DNA from: Parapontixanthobacter aurantiacus
Lineage (GTDB): Bacteria; Pseudomonadota; Alphaproteobacteria; Sphingomonadales; Sphingomonadaceae
Reading direction: 5' to 3'
DNA length: 64,000 nucleotides
Assembly (NCBI RefSeq): GCF_009827635.1
Contig: NZ_WTYW01000001.1
Span: forward strand, 452,001 to 516,000
Under the pieces are notes generated by a model that ran no database searches, was not told the DNA's origin, and saw nothing but the letters and a program-made list of their open reading frames with translations. The translations under genes and the position numbers were made by a program. This document shows, piece by piece, positions 17,000 to 25,753 of this stretch (position 1 is its first letter; each line of letters opens with the position of its first letter).

Positions 17000-17136
17000 T
17001 GTCGAGGCTTTCGCGAGATGAGGTATGGCAGGCACGCCGCCCCCGATACAAAATGCCGGGCGCTGGCCATTCGTTCCGCTCGCGCGCAATCTCTTGCCTT
17101 GCGGGGCGGGGCTGCGCTCGCTAACCGAACGGCGCA

Positions 17137-18129
17137 ATGAACGATTATATCGAAAAGAGCTTCGACGAGCATTCCGCGCCCGTCATTTCCGCCCCCGATA
17201 CCACCGTCGATGCCCGCGAGGTCTTCGGCATCGATCGCGACTGGCAGATACCGGCCTTCTCGCTCAAGGACGACCGCGTACCCGATCTGGACGAGGGCTA
17301 CGTCTTCGATCCCGACACGACTGCCGCCATTCTCGCCGGCTTCGCCCATGACCGGCGCGTCATGGTCCAAGGCTATCACGGGACGGGCAAGTCCACGCAT
17401 ATTGAGCAGGTCGCTGCGCGCCTCAACTGGCCGTGCATCCGCATCAACCTCGATGCGCATATCAGCCGGATCGACCTTATCGGGCGCGATGCCATCGTAC
17501 TGAAGAACGGATTGCAGAAGACCGAGTTCAAGGAAGGGCTGCTGCCCTGGGCATTGCAGCACCCCGTCGCGCTCGTCTTCGACGAATATGATGCCGGGCG
17601 TCCCGACGTCATGTTCGTCATTCAGCGCGTCCTCGAACAGCAGGGCAAGCTCACATTGCTCGACCAGAACCGCGTCATCCGCCCCGATCCGAACTTTCGC
17701 CTGTTCGCGACCGCCAATACGGTCGGACTGGGCGATACGAGCGGCCTTTATCACGGGACGCAGGCGATCAATCAGGGCCAGATGGACCGCTGGAACATCG
17801 TGGTCGGCCTCAACTACCTTCCAGAAGAGACCGAACTCGACATCGTCAAGACCAAGAACCCGGACACCTCCGACGAGGTTCTCAAGAAGATGATCCAGCT
17901 TGCCGATCTGACGCGGCAGGGATTCATCAATGGCGACATCTCGACGGTCATGAGCCCACGTACGGTCATCACCTGGGCGCAGAACAACGCGATCTTCGAC
18001 AATCTGCCGATGTCCTTCCGTTTGTCCTTCCTTAATAAGTGCGACGAGGAAGAGCGCACCCTTATCGCGGAATATTACCAGCGCGTATTCGGCGAGGATT
18101 TGCCGGAAAGTGCCGCGTTCAGGAAATAG
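17137..18129 (+). CDS. cobS: Aerobic cobaltochelatase subunit CobS
   Basis: CobS is the AAA+ (MoxR-like) subunit of the cobalt chelatase CobNST, which inserts cobalt into hydrogenobyrinic acid a,c-diamide in aerobic cobalamin synthesis. The 330-residue protein has Walker A GYHGTGKS at 79-86, Walker B in [10 protein letters not shown] at about 143-152 and the sensor-1 region [12 protein letters not shown]. The N-terminal ~60-residue segment with EVFGID and [13 protein letters not shown] is typical of CobS. Normally cobT lies close by and a J-domain gene just upstream; here the J gene is 3.3 kb away and no cobT or cobN is in the window. Confidence 0.95.
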   Translation: MNDYIEKSFDEHSAPVISAPDTTVDAREVFGIDRDWQIPAFSLKDDRVPDLDEGYVFDPDTTAAILAGFAHDRRVMVQGYHGTGKSTHIEQVAARLNWPCIRINLDAHISRIDLIGRDAIVLKNGLQKTEFKEGLLPWALQHPVALVFDEYDAGRPDVMFVIQRVLEQQGKLTLLDQNRVIRPDPNFRLFATANTVGLGDTSGLYHGTQAINQGQMDRWNIVVGLNYLPEETELDIVKTKNPDTSDEVLKKMIQLADLTRQGFINGDISTVMSPRTVITWAQNNAIFDNLPMSFRLSFLNKCDEEERTLIAEYYQRVFGEDLPESAAFRK

Positions 18130-18223
18130 GTCCGGCGCGCGGCGACATGCCAGAGGATCGAATGGCAATGACCACCGGTTCAGCTTGCGTAAAGCTGTGT
18201 TAGTCGTTTAATACAGCCCGGCC

Positions 18224-20482
18224 ATGAGCATCTTCGACGTCTTTCGCAAGGGTTCTTCGCCGTCGGGCGACGACGACGATTACGATGCGCCGCGTGGTTC
18301 TCGCTATTATTCCGTGCAGGACGCCTACGGCAATGACTGGGACGATCGGCTAGACCGCTTCGATGCGCTGACGGGCTATCGCGGCGATCATCTCGACGCC
18401 GACGACGAAGAGCCGTTCCATCACCGATCGGAACGTGAGCGACCGCGACGCCGCTGGTGGCTTAGCTGGAAATGGATCAAGCGTGGCCTGCTGCTGATCG
18501 CGGCACTGTTCGTTGCGCTCGTCGCATGGCTCGCCTTGACCGCACCGTTGTCGAAGTCGCTGGAACCCATAGCGCCGCCGCAAATCACTCTGCTTGCCGC
18601 TGACGGGACACCGATCGCGCGCAACGGTGCGGTGGTCGAGGCTCCGGTCGACGCGACCGAATTGCCCGACCATGTGGTCGATGCCTTCCTGTCGATCGAA
18701 GATCGCCGCTTCTACAGCCATTGGGGGATCGATCCGCGCGGGATCGCACGCGCAGCCTGGACGGGCTATGGCGGGGGCAGCACCATCACGCAGCAGCTCG
18801 CCAAGTTCACCTTTCTCACGCCAGAACGCAGCATGACTCGCAAGGCGCGCGAAATGCTGATCGCTTTTTGGCTCGAGGGGTGGCTGACGAAGGACGAGAT
18901 CCTCTCGCGCTATCTTTCGAACGCCTATTTCGGCGACAATGTCTACGGGCTGCGCGCCGCGAGCCTGCACTATTTCTACCGCCAGCCGGAGAACCTGACG
19001 CTGCCGCAAGCGGTCATGCTGGCCGGGCTGGTTCAGGCGCCCTCGCGCTATGCCCCGACGCATCATTACGATCGCGCCGAGGAGCGCATGCGAACGGTGC
19101 TCGGTGCGATGGTCGCCAACGGCAAGCTGACCGAAGCGGAGGCGGCAGCCATCCGTCCCCCCGCGCTAGACGTAAGGCTGAAGAGCGATATTCCGACCGG
19201 CACCTATTTCGCCGACTGGGCGCTGCCCGAGGCGCGCAAGCTGATCGAGAGCGGCTACGAATCGCGCACGATCACGACAACGCTCGATTCGCGCCTCCAG
19301 AATATCGCGCGGCGTGTGACGCAGCGCGCGCCGTTGAACGGCGCTCAGGTCGCGCTCGTCGCGATGCGGCGCAACGGTGAAGTGGTCGCCATGATCGGCG
19401 GCACCGATTACGCGAAGACGCCGTTCAATCGCGTGACGCAGGCGCAGCGTCAGCCCGGCTCGACGTTCAAGACCTTCGTCTATCTGACGGCGCTCGCGGA
19501 AGGGTGGGACCCGGACGACACTATTTCCGGGGCGGCGATTACCGAAGGCGGTTATCGTCCGAAGAACAATGATGGTCGCTACAGCGACACGCTGACGCTG
19601 GAACAGGCCTTCGCCCGGTCGAGCAATGTCGCGACGGTGCGCCTCTACAACGAGGTCGGCAGCCGGGCAGTGATCGACATGGCGCGCGCTTTCGGCCTCG
19701 AAGGCGATTTCGCGACCGGTGACCCGAGCGTTGCGCTGGGCACGACGACGACCAGCCTGCTCGATCTCACCGCCGCCTATGCCGGTATTGCGGCGAACGA
19801 TTTTCCCGTCGTGCCTCACGCCTTTGCGCTCGAGGAAAGTGGCTGGCTCGACCGGATGATGAGTGGCCGGCGCAGCCTGTCACGTTCAACCCATCGCGAC
19901 ATGGAGCGCTTGCTTCGGCGCGCGGTTGAAGCGGGTACGGGAAGCGCAGCGCGCCTGTCCGCCCCCGCCTATGGCAAGACCGGCACGACGCAGGACAATC
20001 GCGATGCGCTGTTCGTGGGCTATGCCGGCGACTTGGTGGTAGGCGTTTGGGTCGGAAACGACGACAATTCGCCCCTCCAGGGGGTCACCGGCGGCGGCTT
20101 GCCTGCGCGCATCTGGCGCGACTTCATGGCGCAGGCCGGGGTGGCAGCGCCCGCCGGGTCGCGCACGCCCGAAGTACAGGAAGATCCTGGCGGGCCGGTC
20201 GAACCGTTCGATGTCCCGGGTCTAGACGACATTCCCCTGGGCGAAAGCGGCAATACAAGGGTTCGCATCGTCGATGGCGAAGTGGTCCTGACGACCGAGG
20301 TCGATGGCGTTCCCGTGGACGTATCGCTCGGCGAGGAAGGATTGCGCGTGGACCGGGACCGCATCGAGGCCGCGCGGCGCCGGGCCGAACAGCGAGCGCA
20401 GCAGCTCGAGGACCGCGCCGAGGCGCAATCGCGCAGATTCGAGGAAGCTTTCGAGAGAGAGATGGAGCAACTCGAACAGTAA
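18224..20482 (+). CDS. Class A penicillin-binding protein (transglycosylase/transpeptidase)
   Basis: This 752-residue bifunctional enzyme polymerises and cross-links peptidoglycan in the periplasm. A 75-residue acidic cytoplasmic tail is followed by one membrane anchor at about 87-106. The GT51 glycosyltransferase domain has EDRRFYSH (159-166, catalytic Glu) and STITQQLAK (about 186-194). The transpeptidase domain has GSTFK with Ser413/Lys416, SSN at 466-468 and KTG at 585-587. Beyond about 640 is a Pro/Glu-rich linker and a highly charged coiled coil from about 710 to the end, rich in Arg, Glu and Gln, which is unusual. It resembles PBP1 types of sphingomonads. Confidence 0.95.
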   Translation: MSIFDVFRKGSSPSGDDDDYDAPRGSRYYSVQDAYGNDWDDRLDRFDALTGYRGDHLDADDEEPFHHRSERERPRRRWWLSWKWIKRGLLLIAALFVALVAWLALTAPLSKSLEPIAPPQITLLAADGTPIARNGAVVEAPVDATELPDHVVDAFLSIEDRRFYSHWGIDPRGIARAAWTGYGGGSTITQQLAKFTFLTPERSMTRKAREMLIAFWLEGWLTKDEILSRYLSNAYFGDNVYGLRAASLHYFYRQPENLTLPQAVMLAGLVQAPSRYAPTHHYDRAEERMRTVLGAMVANGKLTEAEAAAIRPPALDVRLKSDIPTGTYFADWALPEARKLIESGYESRTITTTLDSRLQNIARRVTQRAPLNGAQVALVAMRRNGEVVAMIGGTDYAKTPFNRVTQAQRQPGSTFKTFVYLTALAEGWDPDDTISGAAITEGGYRPKNNDGRYSDTLTLEQAFARSSNVATVRLYNEVGSRAVIDMARAFGLEGDFATGDPSVALGTTTTSLLDLTAAYAGIAANDFPVVPHAFALEESGWLDRMMSGRRSLSRSTHRDMERLLRRAVEAGTGSAARLSAPAYGKTGTTQDNRDALFVGYAGDLVVGVWVGNDDNSPLQGVTGGGLPARIWRDFMAQAGVAAPAGSRTPEVQEDPGGPVEPFDVPGLDDIPLGESGNTRVRIVDGEVVLTTEVDGVPVDVSLGEEGLRVDRDRIEAARRRAEQRAQQLEDRAEAQSRRFEEAFEREMEQLEQ

Positions 20483-20500
20483 CGTTCGGGTAACGCCGCG

Positions 20501-20914
20501 CTATTTCTCGGCGGGAGCGCCCATCAGGATGTTCATGACTGCGGTCGCGACGGGTCTTTCGCGATCGTCCTGCCATGCTTCGACGACAAGATTGGCGTTG
20601 CGCCGGCCTAGTTTGGTGATCCGGCCTTTTGCATACATCGGCTTGCTCTTGCCAGCCGACAGGAACTGAACGGTGATGTTGATCGGCTTCAGCTGGTGTT
20701 CGCGGCCGATCCCTTCGAGCGTGACCCGCAGAGCCGCATAGCCCGCATTTTCGAGGAGGCCGCTGGTCGCGCCCCCGTGATAGTGCTGCGGTCGTCCTTC
20801 GACCGAGGCACCGAAATCCACTGCGAGAACAGGGATGCCGTCCTCTTCCCGGTCGTAGCGTATGCCGAGCGACCGGGCATAGGCGGGCAGGGGGTGATGT
20901 TCAGCCGGGGACAT
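20501..20914 (-). CDS. PaaI-type hotdog thioesterase
   Basis: The 137-residue protein has the single hotdog fold of PaaI thioesterases: VEGRPQHYHGGATSGLLENAGYAAL holds the HGGA turn with the catalytic-type residues at the start of the central helix, followed by PINITVQFLSAGKSKPMYAKG and ATAVMNILM strands. It likely hydrolyses an acyl-CoA in the cytosol. The ATG at 20914 lies 14 bases inside the preceding thioesterase gene, so the two overlapping paralogue-like genes are coupled. It is the last gene of the minus-strand run and converges on the PBP gene. Confidence 0.88.
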   Translation of the reverse strand: MSPAEHHPLPAYARSLGIRYDREEDGIPVLAVDFGASVEGRPQHYHGGATSGLLENAGYAALRVTLEGIGREHQLKPINITVQFLSAGKSKPMYAKGRITKLGRRNANLVVEAWQDDRERPVATAVMNILMGAPAEK

Positions 20915-21353
20915 GGCGCACCTCGCCGTTGATCGCCATGAAACAGCCAGCCATGTGCGCGACGGGATTGTCCGGGTCGCCGTCATGGGCGATGCCGCGC
21001 ACGAATGCGGCCGAGCGGGTGTTGCGGTAACATTCGACCCGGCCGATGACCGAGGCATGATCGCGCGCCGGTCGCTGGTAATCGACCCTCAAATCGAGCG
21101 TTGCGATGGGCACGAACTTGCGCACCATCGTCCAGATGGCAAGGCCCGAAGCCATGTCCAGCAGGCTGATGATCGGGCCGGAGGCAAGCACCATACGGTC
21201 GGTTTCGCCAATCAGATCCTCGCGCCACGGCAGTTCGAGTTCGACCCAATCCGTCCCATGATCACGATAGCGCAGGCCAAGCCAGCCGCTATGGCCGTGC
21301 TGCAGCATGAAGGGTGCCGCCTTGGCGGGGTCGAAATCCTGCAGCTCGCTCAC
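20901..21353 (-). CDS. Hotdog-fold thioesterase-like protein
   Basis: This 150-residue product is a second hotdog protein, next to the PaaI-type one. The central segment LASGPIISLLDMASGLAIWTM matches the long helix of acyl-CoA thioesterases and carries an Asp (LDMA) at the site often used by PaaI-like enzymes, then LDLRVDYQRPARDHASV and AAFVRGIAHDGD. The start is GTG at 21353, overlapping the ruvX stop (GTGA); upstream extension in the same frame is arginine-rich and non-homologous in character. The pair may form a heteromeric enzyme, which is inference. Confidence 0.82.
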   Translation of the reverse strand: MSELQDFDPAKAAPFMLQHGHSGWLGLRYRDHGTDWVELELPWREDLIGETDRMVLASGPIISLLDMASGLAIWTMVRKFVPIATLDLRVDYQRPARDHASVIGRVECYRNTRSAAFVRGIAHDGDPDNPVAHMAGCFMAINGEVRHVPG

Positions 21354-21844
21354 GAAGCCAGTCCGGGCAGTGAGTGGCCGGTCATCGCGTCGATTGCGCC
21401 TTGCAGGATCACGGCGGCGGCGTGCGAATCGACCCGCGCCTTTTGCTTGGCGCGGCTCATATCTTGACCGATCATGTCGCGCGTCGCACTGGTCGTGGAC
21501 CAGCGTTCGTCCCACAGTAAAATGGGCAGGTCAAAACTGCGCGCGAGGTTCGCTGCATAGGCGCGCGTCGCCTGGGCACGCGGTCCCTCGCTGCCATTCA
21601 TGTTGCGCGGCAGGCCGAGGACAAAGCCAGCGATGCGCCGCGCCTCCACAATGGCGCGCAACGCTTCGCAATCCTTGCCGAATTTCCCGCGTGTGATCGT
21701 CTTGTCCGCATTGGCGAAGCGCCAGCCGGCATCGCAGACGGCCACCCCGAGGGTCTTCGTACCGAGATCGAGGCCCATGAGGGACCCGCCATCGGGCAGG
21801 GCGTCGGCGAAGGAGAGCGCGTTTTCGTGGATGGAGGAGGTCAT
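21350..21844 (-). CDS. ruvX: Holliday junction resolvase-like RuvX (YqgF)
   Basis: The 164-residue protein belongs to the YqgF/RuvX family of RNase H-fold nucleases, acting in pre-16S rRNA 5' end maturation and perhaps junction resolution. The family motifs are MGLDLGTKTLGVA (first catalytic Asp), the glycine-rich VLGLPRNMNGSEG, LWDERWST with the conserved Glu, and VDSHAAAVILQGAID with the last Asp. Starting at 21844 it overlaps the DUF3089 stop by ATGA; an ATG six codons earlier is less likely. Its own stop overlaps the thioesterase GTG. Confidence 0.94.
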   Translation of the reverse strand: MTSSIHENALSFADALPDGGSLMGLDLGTKTLGVAVCDAGWRFANADKTITRGKFGKDCEALRAIVEARRIAGFVLGLPRNMNGSEGPRAQATRAYAANLARSFDLPILLWDERWSTTSATRDMIGQDMSRAKQKARVDSHAAAVILQGAIDAMTGHSLPGLAS

Positions 21845-23025
21845 CGCTGACCGTCCTGCCATGCAGCGAGGCGTGCCGCCACATCCTGGCGCAAGTTCTC
21901 CCAGAACAGGGGAATGTCGTAGACGTGGTAATTGTTGCCGGGCAGGACTGCGCTGCCCATCTCCGGCGGCTCTCCGATCAACAACAATCCGCGTTCGTCG
22001 CAGCGGGCCGGGACCATGCCGGTGACGAGCGTCCCGTTGCTAAGGCTTTCCTCGGGAACGAGCGTGCCCTTATTCGCGCTCGCCGGGGCCGAACCTCCGC
22101 GTCCGCCGGTGAGCGGATTCGAACACAGGATCGGACTGTCGCCGCGCGCGTTTCCGTCGAAGCCGATCGAATTACGATAAGTCTCGAGGACTGCGCTCGG
22201 GTCTGCAGGTTCGGCATAGCTCGACCAGCTGACGATGCAGCCAGCTTGCGACGCATCGCCGCAGGCCGGGAAGGGCAAGAAAGGCAAATCCTGCGTAACG
22301 GAGATCGGCCAGCCGATGGGATAGACTGCGACGACACGCTCCGCGAGCGGCGTGTCGGCAATCTCCCGCCGCATAAGCGTGATGAGATGCAGCGCACCTT
22401 GACTATGACCTGCAAGGACGATCGGCATGTCGTCTGGAACTTCGCGAGCGAACACTCGGAACGCTCGTGCAACGTCGTCATAGGCGGCTTCTATGGCCGC
22501 ATTGGCATTCTCGCTGTTCGCAAGGAAAGCGCCGAAGGTCGCCTGGCGGTAGCGCGGCGCCCAGATCTGCTGCGCGCGATTGAACGGGCTCGCCATTCCG
22601 CGAACGTAGATCTTCGCGATACGCTGCGATTCGGCATCGTCGAGCGGCGCGTTCCAGTTGCTCCGGTCCAGATAGCTCGTCGGATGAACGAAGAAGACGG
22701 CATAATCGAGCCGGTCTTCGATACGAGGCGCTCTGTCTGTATCGGCTTCTGCGGTGTCGGCGTCTGCTTCGACGGCGTCCTCAGCGCCCTCCTGTGCGGC
22801 AGGCTGCGGCTCCCAACGCGCGAGCGTCGTTCCCTTGCCCGGTCGCTCGAACCACATCGCCGCATCGGCATAGCGGCTTTCGTCCATCGGCGTCTGCTCG
22901 GTAAAGTCGCTTGTCGGAACGAAGGCGAGCTGGGTCAGCTCCTGCGACCAGATGCGCAGGACTACGAGGCCGGCGATGACCAGGACGATGATCGCGGCGA
23001 AGATGTAGAGGAATTTACGGGCCAT
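21841..23025 (-). CDS. DUF3089 membrane-anchored hydrolase-like protein
   Basis: The 394-residue protein has a single N-terminal hydrophobic anchor at about 5-24 and a large periplasmic alpha/beta-hydrolase-like domain. DUF3089 hallmarks are YAVFFVHPTSYLDRSNWN, the NRAQQIWAPRYRQATFGAF block, and the elbow VLAGHSQGALHL with a probable nucleophile Ser. An acidic Ala/Glu/Asp linker at about 78-98 precedes the domain. The family is related to lipases but its substrates are not established. It overlaps ruvX (ATGA) and follows the AI-2E-family gene by 17 bases. Confidence 0.88.
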   Translation of the reverse strand: MARKFLYIFAAIIVLVIAGLVVLRIWSQELTQLAFVPTSDFTEQTPMDESRYADAAMWFERPGKGTTLARWEPQPAAQEGAEDAVEADADTAEADTDRAPRIEDRLDYAVFFVHPTSYLDRSNWNAPLDDAESQRIAKIYVRGMASPFNRAQQIWAPRYRQATFGAFLANSENANAAIEAAYDDVARAFRVFAREVPDDMPIVLAGHSQGALHLITLMRREIADTPLAERVVAVYPIGWPISVTQDLPFLPFPACGDASQAGCIVSWSSYAEPADPSAVLETYRNSIGFDGNARGDSPILCSNPLTGGRGGSAPASANKGTLVPEESLSNGTLVTGMVPARCDERGLLLIGEPPEMGSAVLPGNNYHVYDIPLFWENLRQDVAARLAAWQDGQR

Positions 23026-23042
23026 TACGGGACAGGACGGTT

Positions 23043-24143
23043 TCAGTGACCGGTATGAACGTTAGCGGGAAGGGCGGGGTCGCCTTCGTGGGCAGCGACG
23101 GTCTCGCTGCGCCGTTCGAGCAGCACCTTGATCATCGCGAGCAGCGGATCGGCGAGGAACAGCCCGAGGATACCGAATAGCAGTCCCATTATCAGCTGCA
23201 TCCCGAGAACTAGTGCCGGCGCGAGATCGACGGTCTTGCGCGCGATGTAGGGGATGACGATGTAGCCATCGAAAGACTGGACGAAGATGTAGACGAAGAT
23301 CGTGTAGAGGCCCATCTCCACTCCGCCGGAGAAACCAACCAGCACCATCAGCACGCCCGATACGAAGGCGCCGATATTCGGGACGAAGGCCAGCAGGCCG
23401 GTAAGAATGGCGAGCAAAGCCGCCATCGGCACTCCGTACCAGGCCAGCAGAATGTAGGTGAAGACGCCCTCGACGAACATTCCGATAAGGCGGCCTGCCA
23501 TCAGGCGGCGCATCGTATAGGCCATGCGGTCGGCGGTAACGTGGAATTCGTCGCGTTTGGCGCGCGGTAGCATCCAGGCAACGCCCCGCTCGTAAAGCTT
23601 GGGTTCCATGGCGACATAGATGCCGATGATGAGGATGAGAACGACGGTCGTAACTACTCCGAACGCTCCGCCGATCATCATCGTGACCGTCTCGACGCCC
23701 GACATGATCGCGCCCGTCATGTCTTGCAATTGTGCCTGATCGACCGCGAAACCGCGACTCCTCAGCCATTCGAGCAGCAATTGCCCCTGCCGCATCAGAA
23801 CTTCGGGGAAAAGCGCGGCTTCCTGCGAGATCTGTTGTCCGGCGAATGTCACCAGCCAGTAGAGGAAAGCGATCGCGAGGAGCAGGACGATCCCGACGCG
23901 CCAGCGCCGACCGATCGGCAACACGCGGTCTAGGAGGCGCGCCCCGCCGTCCAGCATGGCTGCAAAAACCATTGCACCGAACAGGACGAGCAGCGCGCTC
24001 GAAACGTAGATCGCCAGAACGATCAGCCCGACGACCGCCGCCCAGACGAGCGCCCGTGCGGCTTCGTAGCGCAGTTCAGGATTGGCGATGCGGGTCGGAC
24101 TACGCCGTTCGTCCGTGTCCTTGTCGGTCGGTGTCTTGGCCAA
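23043..24143 (-). CDS. AI-2E family (PerM-like) transporter
   Basis: The 366-residue polytopic protein is of the AI-2E/PerM family, named for the quorum signal exporter TqsA but including Na+/H+ antiporters and permeases of unknown substrate. It has two hydrophobic segments at about 30-60, another at 75-95, a long amphipathic middle, then the conserved block VFTYILLAWYGVPMAALLAILTGLLAFVPNIGAF with the PNIG motif, and a C-terminal pair. The start appears to be TTG at 24143, directly after the lepB TAA; the next in-frame Met is about 55 residues in, within the membrane region. Conservation of that leader should be checked. Confidence 0.87.
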   Translation of the reverse strand: MAKTPTDKDTDERRSPTRIANPELRYEAARALVWAAVVGLIVLAIYVSSALLVLFGAMVFAAMLDGGARLLDRVLPIGRRWRVGIVLLLAIAFLYWLVTFAGQQISQEAALFPEVLMRQGQLLLEWLRSRGFAVDQAQLQDMTGAIMSGVETVTMMIGGAFGVVTTVVLILIIGIYVAMEPKLYERGVAWMLPRAKRDEFHVTADRMAYTMRRLMAGRLIGMFVEGVFTYILLAWYGVPMAALLAILTGLLAFVPNIGAFVSGVLMVLVGFSGGVEMGLYTIFVYIFVQSFDGYIVIPYIARKTVDLAPALVLGMQLIMGLLFGILGLFLADPLLAMIKVLLERRSETVAAHEGDPALPANVHTGH

Positions 24144-25076
24144 TTAACGGCTCGCCGCGCGCGTTTCCGTAGGCCGCGTCTCGACTTGCGTTGGCCTTAG
24201 CGTCGTCCAAGCACGATCCGGTCGCAGCGAAGTGAACCAACTGATCGGATTGAGGTTGGTCGTCCCGTCGAGCGAGAAGGTGATGAATTCGGCCCGGCCA
24301 CCGATATTTTCCAGCGGGATAGGGCCGCCTAGGCCGCCACCGACCGCGGAAAGCGGGGCGCGGCTATCCGCCGAATGATCGCGGTTGTCGCCCATCACGA
24401 ACACGCTGCCTTCGGGAACGGTGATTGGTCCGAAATTGTCGAGCCCTTGGTCCTGCAAATGGTCGATCACCAGATACGTCGCCCCGTTCGGTAGCGTCTC
24501 GCGCAGTACCGGCATCTCGCAAACCAGTTCGCCCGTCTCCAGACGTTTGCGCATACCAGGATATTGCATCGGATCGCAGGGCGAATTGAGATCGACCGGC
24601 AGGCGGATCGGCGGCTCGACGCTTTGCTCGATGGTTTCGCCATTCAGCACGATCTGGCCGTTCTCAACAGCAATCGTGTCTCCGGGCAAAGCGACGACGC
24701 GCTTGATGTAGTCCTCGTCGCGCTCGGGATGGGTCGGTATGACGATATCGCCATATTCGGGCGTCGAAGCGAACAGGTGCCAGTCGCTGCGCGGCGCGAG
24801 GTGGAAGGAAATCGAGGCCCAGCTCCAGCCGTAAGGATATTTGCTGACGATCAGGCGGTCGCCCGTCATGAGCGAAGGCAGCATCGACTCGCTGGGAATA
24901 TAGAACGGTTTGGCAATGAAGCTGTGAAAGCCCAGCACAGCGAGAAGCATCAAGGCAAGGCCGCGCAATTCGACCCACCAGTTGATGCTTTCCGGTTCGC
25001 CAGTCCCGTGGTCGGTGTCGCTCTTGGCGTCTTTGTTGGCGCGCTTTTCTGTCACTGATGGATTGCCGGTAACCAT
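24144..25076 (-). CDS. lepB: Signal peptidase I
   Basis: LepB cleaves Sec and Tat signal peptides at the outer face of the inner membrane. The 310-residue protein has a hydrophilic N-terminal region, one membrane segment at about 36-55 and the catalytic Ser64 in FYIPSESMLPSL with the general base Lys125 in DYIKRVVALPGD. The VFVMGDNRDHSADSR box follows at about 225. It sits between acpS (6 bases) and the AI-2E-family gene (no gap). In many alphaproteobacteria rnc and era follow lepB, but they are absent here. Confidence 0.96.
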   Translation of the reverse strand: MVTGNPSVTEKRANKDAKSDTDHGTGEPESINWWVELRGLALMLLAVLGFHSFIAKPFYIPSESMLPSLMTGDRLIVSKYPYGWSWASISFHLAPRSDWHLFASTPEYGDIVIPTHPERDEDYIKRVVALPGDTIAVENGQIVLNGETIEQSVEPPIRLPVDLNSPCDPMQYPGMRKRLETGELVCEMPVLRETLPNGATYLVIDHLQDQGLDNFGPITVPEGSVFVMGDNRDHSADSRAPLSAVGGGLGGPIPLENIGGRAEFITFSLDGTTNLNPISWFTSLRPDRAWTTLRPTQVETRPTETRAASR

Positions 25077-25082
25077 GCTGTC

Positions 25083-25487
25083 TTATCGTTTCGGATACGC
25101 TTCGATGATCACAAAGGCCTGCGCCCATGGATGATCGTCGGTGAGGGTAAGATGAATGGCAACCTCATGGCCCTGCGGCGTCAATTCCGCAAGCCGCTTT
25201 GCAGCGCCGCCTTCCAGCGCGAGCGTGGGGGCACCCGACGGTGCATTCACGACGCCGATGTCCTTCATGAACACGCCGCGTTTGAACCCGGTGCCCACGG
25301 CTTTCGAGAAGGCTTCCTTCGCGGCGAATCGCTTCGCATAGGTGCCGGCAATGGTGAAGGGGCGGCGGCGGGCCTTGGCCCGCTCGATCTCGGTGAATAC
25401 GCGCATCTCGAACCGTTCGCCGAAGCGGTCGAGAGAGTTCTGGATTCGCTCGATATTGCACAGGTCGGAGCCGAGACCGATAATCAT
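25083..25487 (-). CDS. acpS: Holo-[acyl-carrier-protein] synthase
   Basis: AcpS attaches the 4'-phosphopantetheine arm from CoA to ACP. The 134-residue length and motifs are typical: [15 protein letters not shown] with the metal-binding Asp, [11 protein letters not shown], and [18 protein letters not shown] containing the catalytic Glu and CoA-binding Lys. The C-terminal [18 protein letters not shown] is also family-like. The ATG overlaps the stop of the small membrane protein upstream (ATGA), linking it to the pdxJ gene cluster, a common alphaproteobacterial association. Confidence 0.95.
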   Translation of the reverse strand: MIIGLGSDLCNIERIQNSLDRFGERFEMRVFTEIERAKARRRPFTIAGTYAKRFAAKEAFSKAVGTGFKRGVFMKDIGVVNAPSGAPTLALEGGAAKRLAELTPQGHEVAIHLTLTDDHPWAQAFVIIEAYPKR

Positions 25488-25753
25488 ACGACACGCGACA
25501 TGATGGCGACGAACAGTACGAGGACAATGTAGTGCAGTGCGATCTGCGTCGTGAAGAGAGGATGGGCAACGTCGCCTTTCGCCATCTTGAGCGTCGAATA
25601 ATAGCCGAATACCTGAAGTATCGGCCACGCGATGCCGAAGCCCAGCAAGACGCCTGAATTGATCGCGTAGCCCGCTACACCGAGACTAATGAGAAACGGC
25701 AGCGCCGCGGCGAAGAACAGCACTTTCTGCTTCAGGGTCAGGGGATCCGCCAC
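25484..25753 (-). CDS. Small three-helix membrane protein
   Basis: This 89-residue protein is mainly hydrophobic with three probable membrane segments at about 10-28, 32-50 and 68-87, and a polar [10 protein letters not shown] loop before the last one. I recognise no named family. It starts with GTG overlapping the pdxJ stop by one base (TAGTG) and ends overlapping acpS (ATGA), so it is co-translated between a vitamin B6 enzyme and an ACP-modifying enzyme. The overlap on both sides makes it likely to be real. Confidence 0.72.
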   Translation of the reverse strand: MADPLTLKQKVLFFAAALPFLISLGVAGYAINSGVLLGFGIAWPILQVFGYYSTLKMAKGDVAHPLFTTQIALHYIVLVLFVAIMSRVV

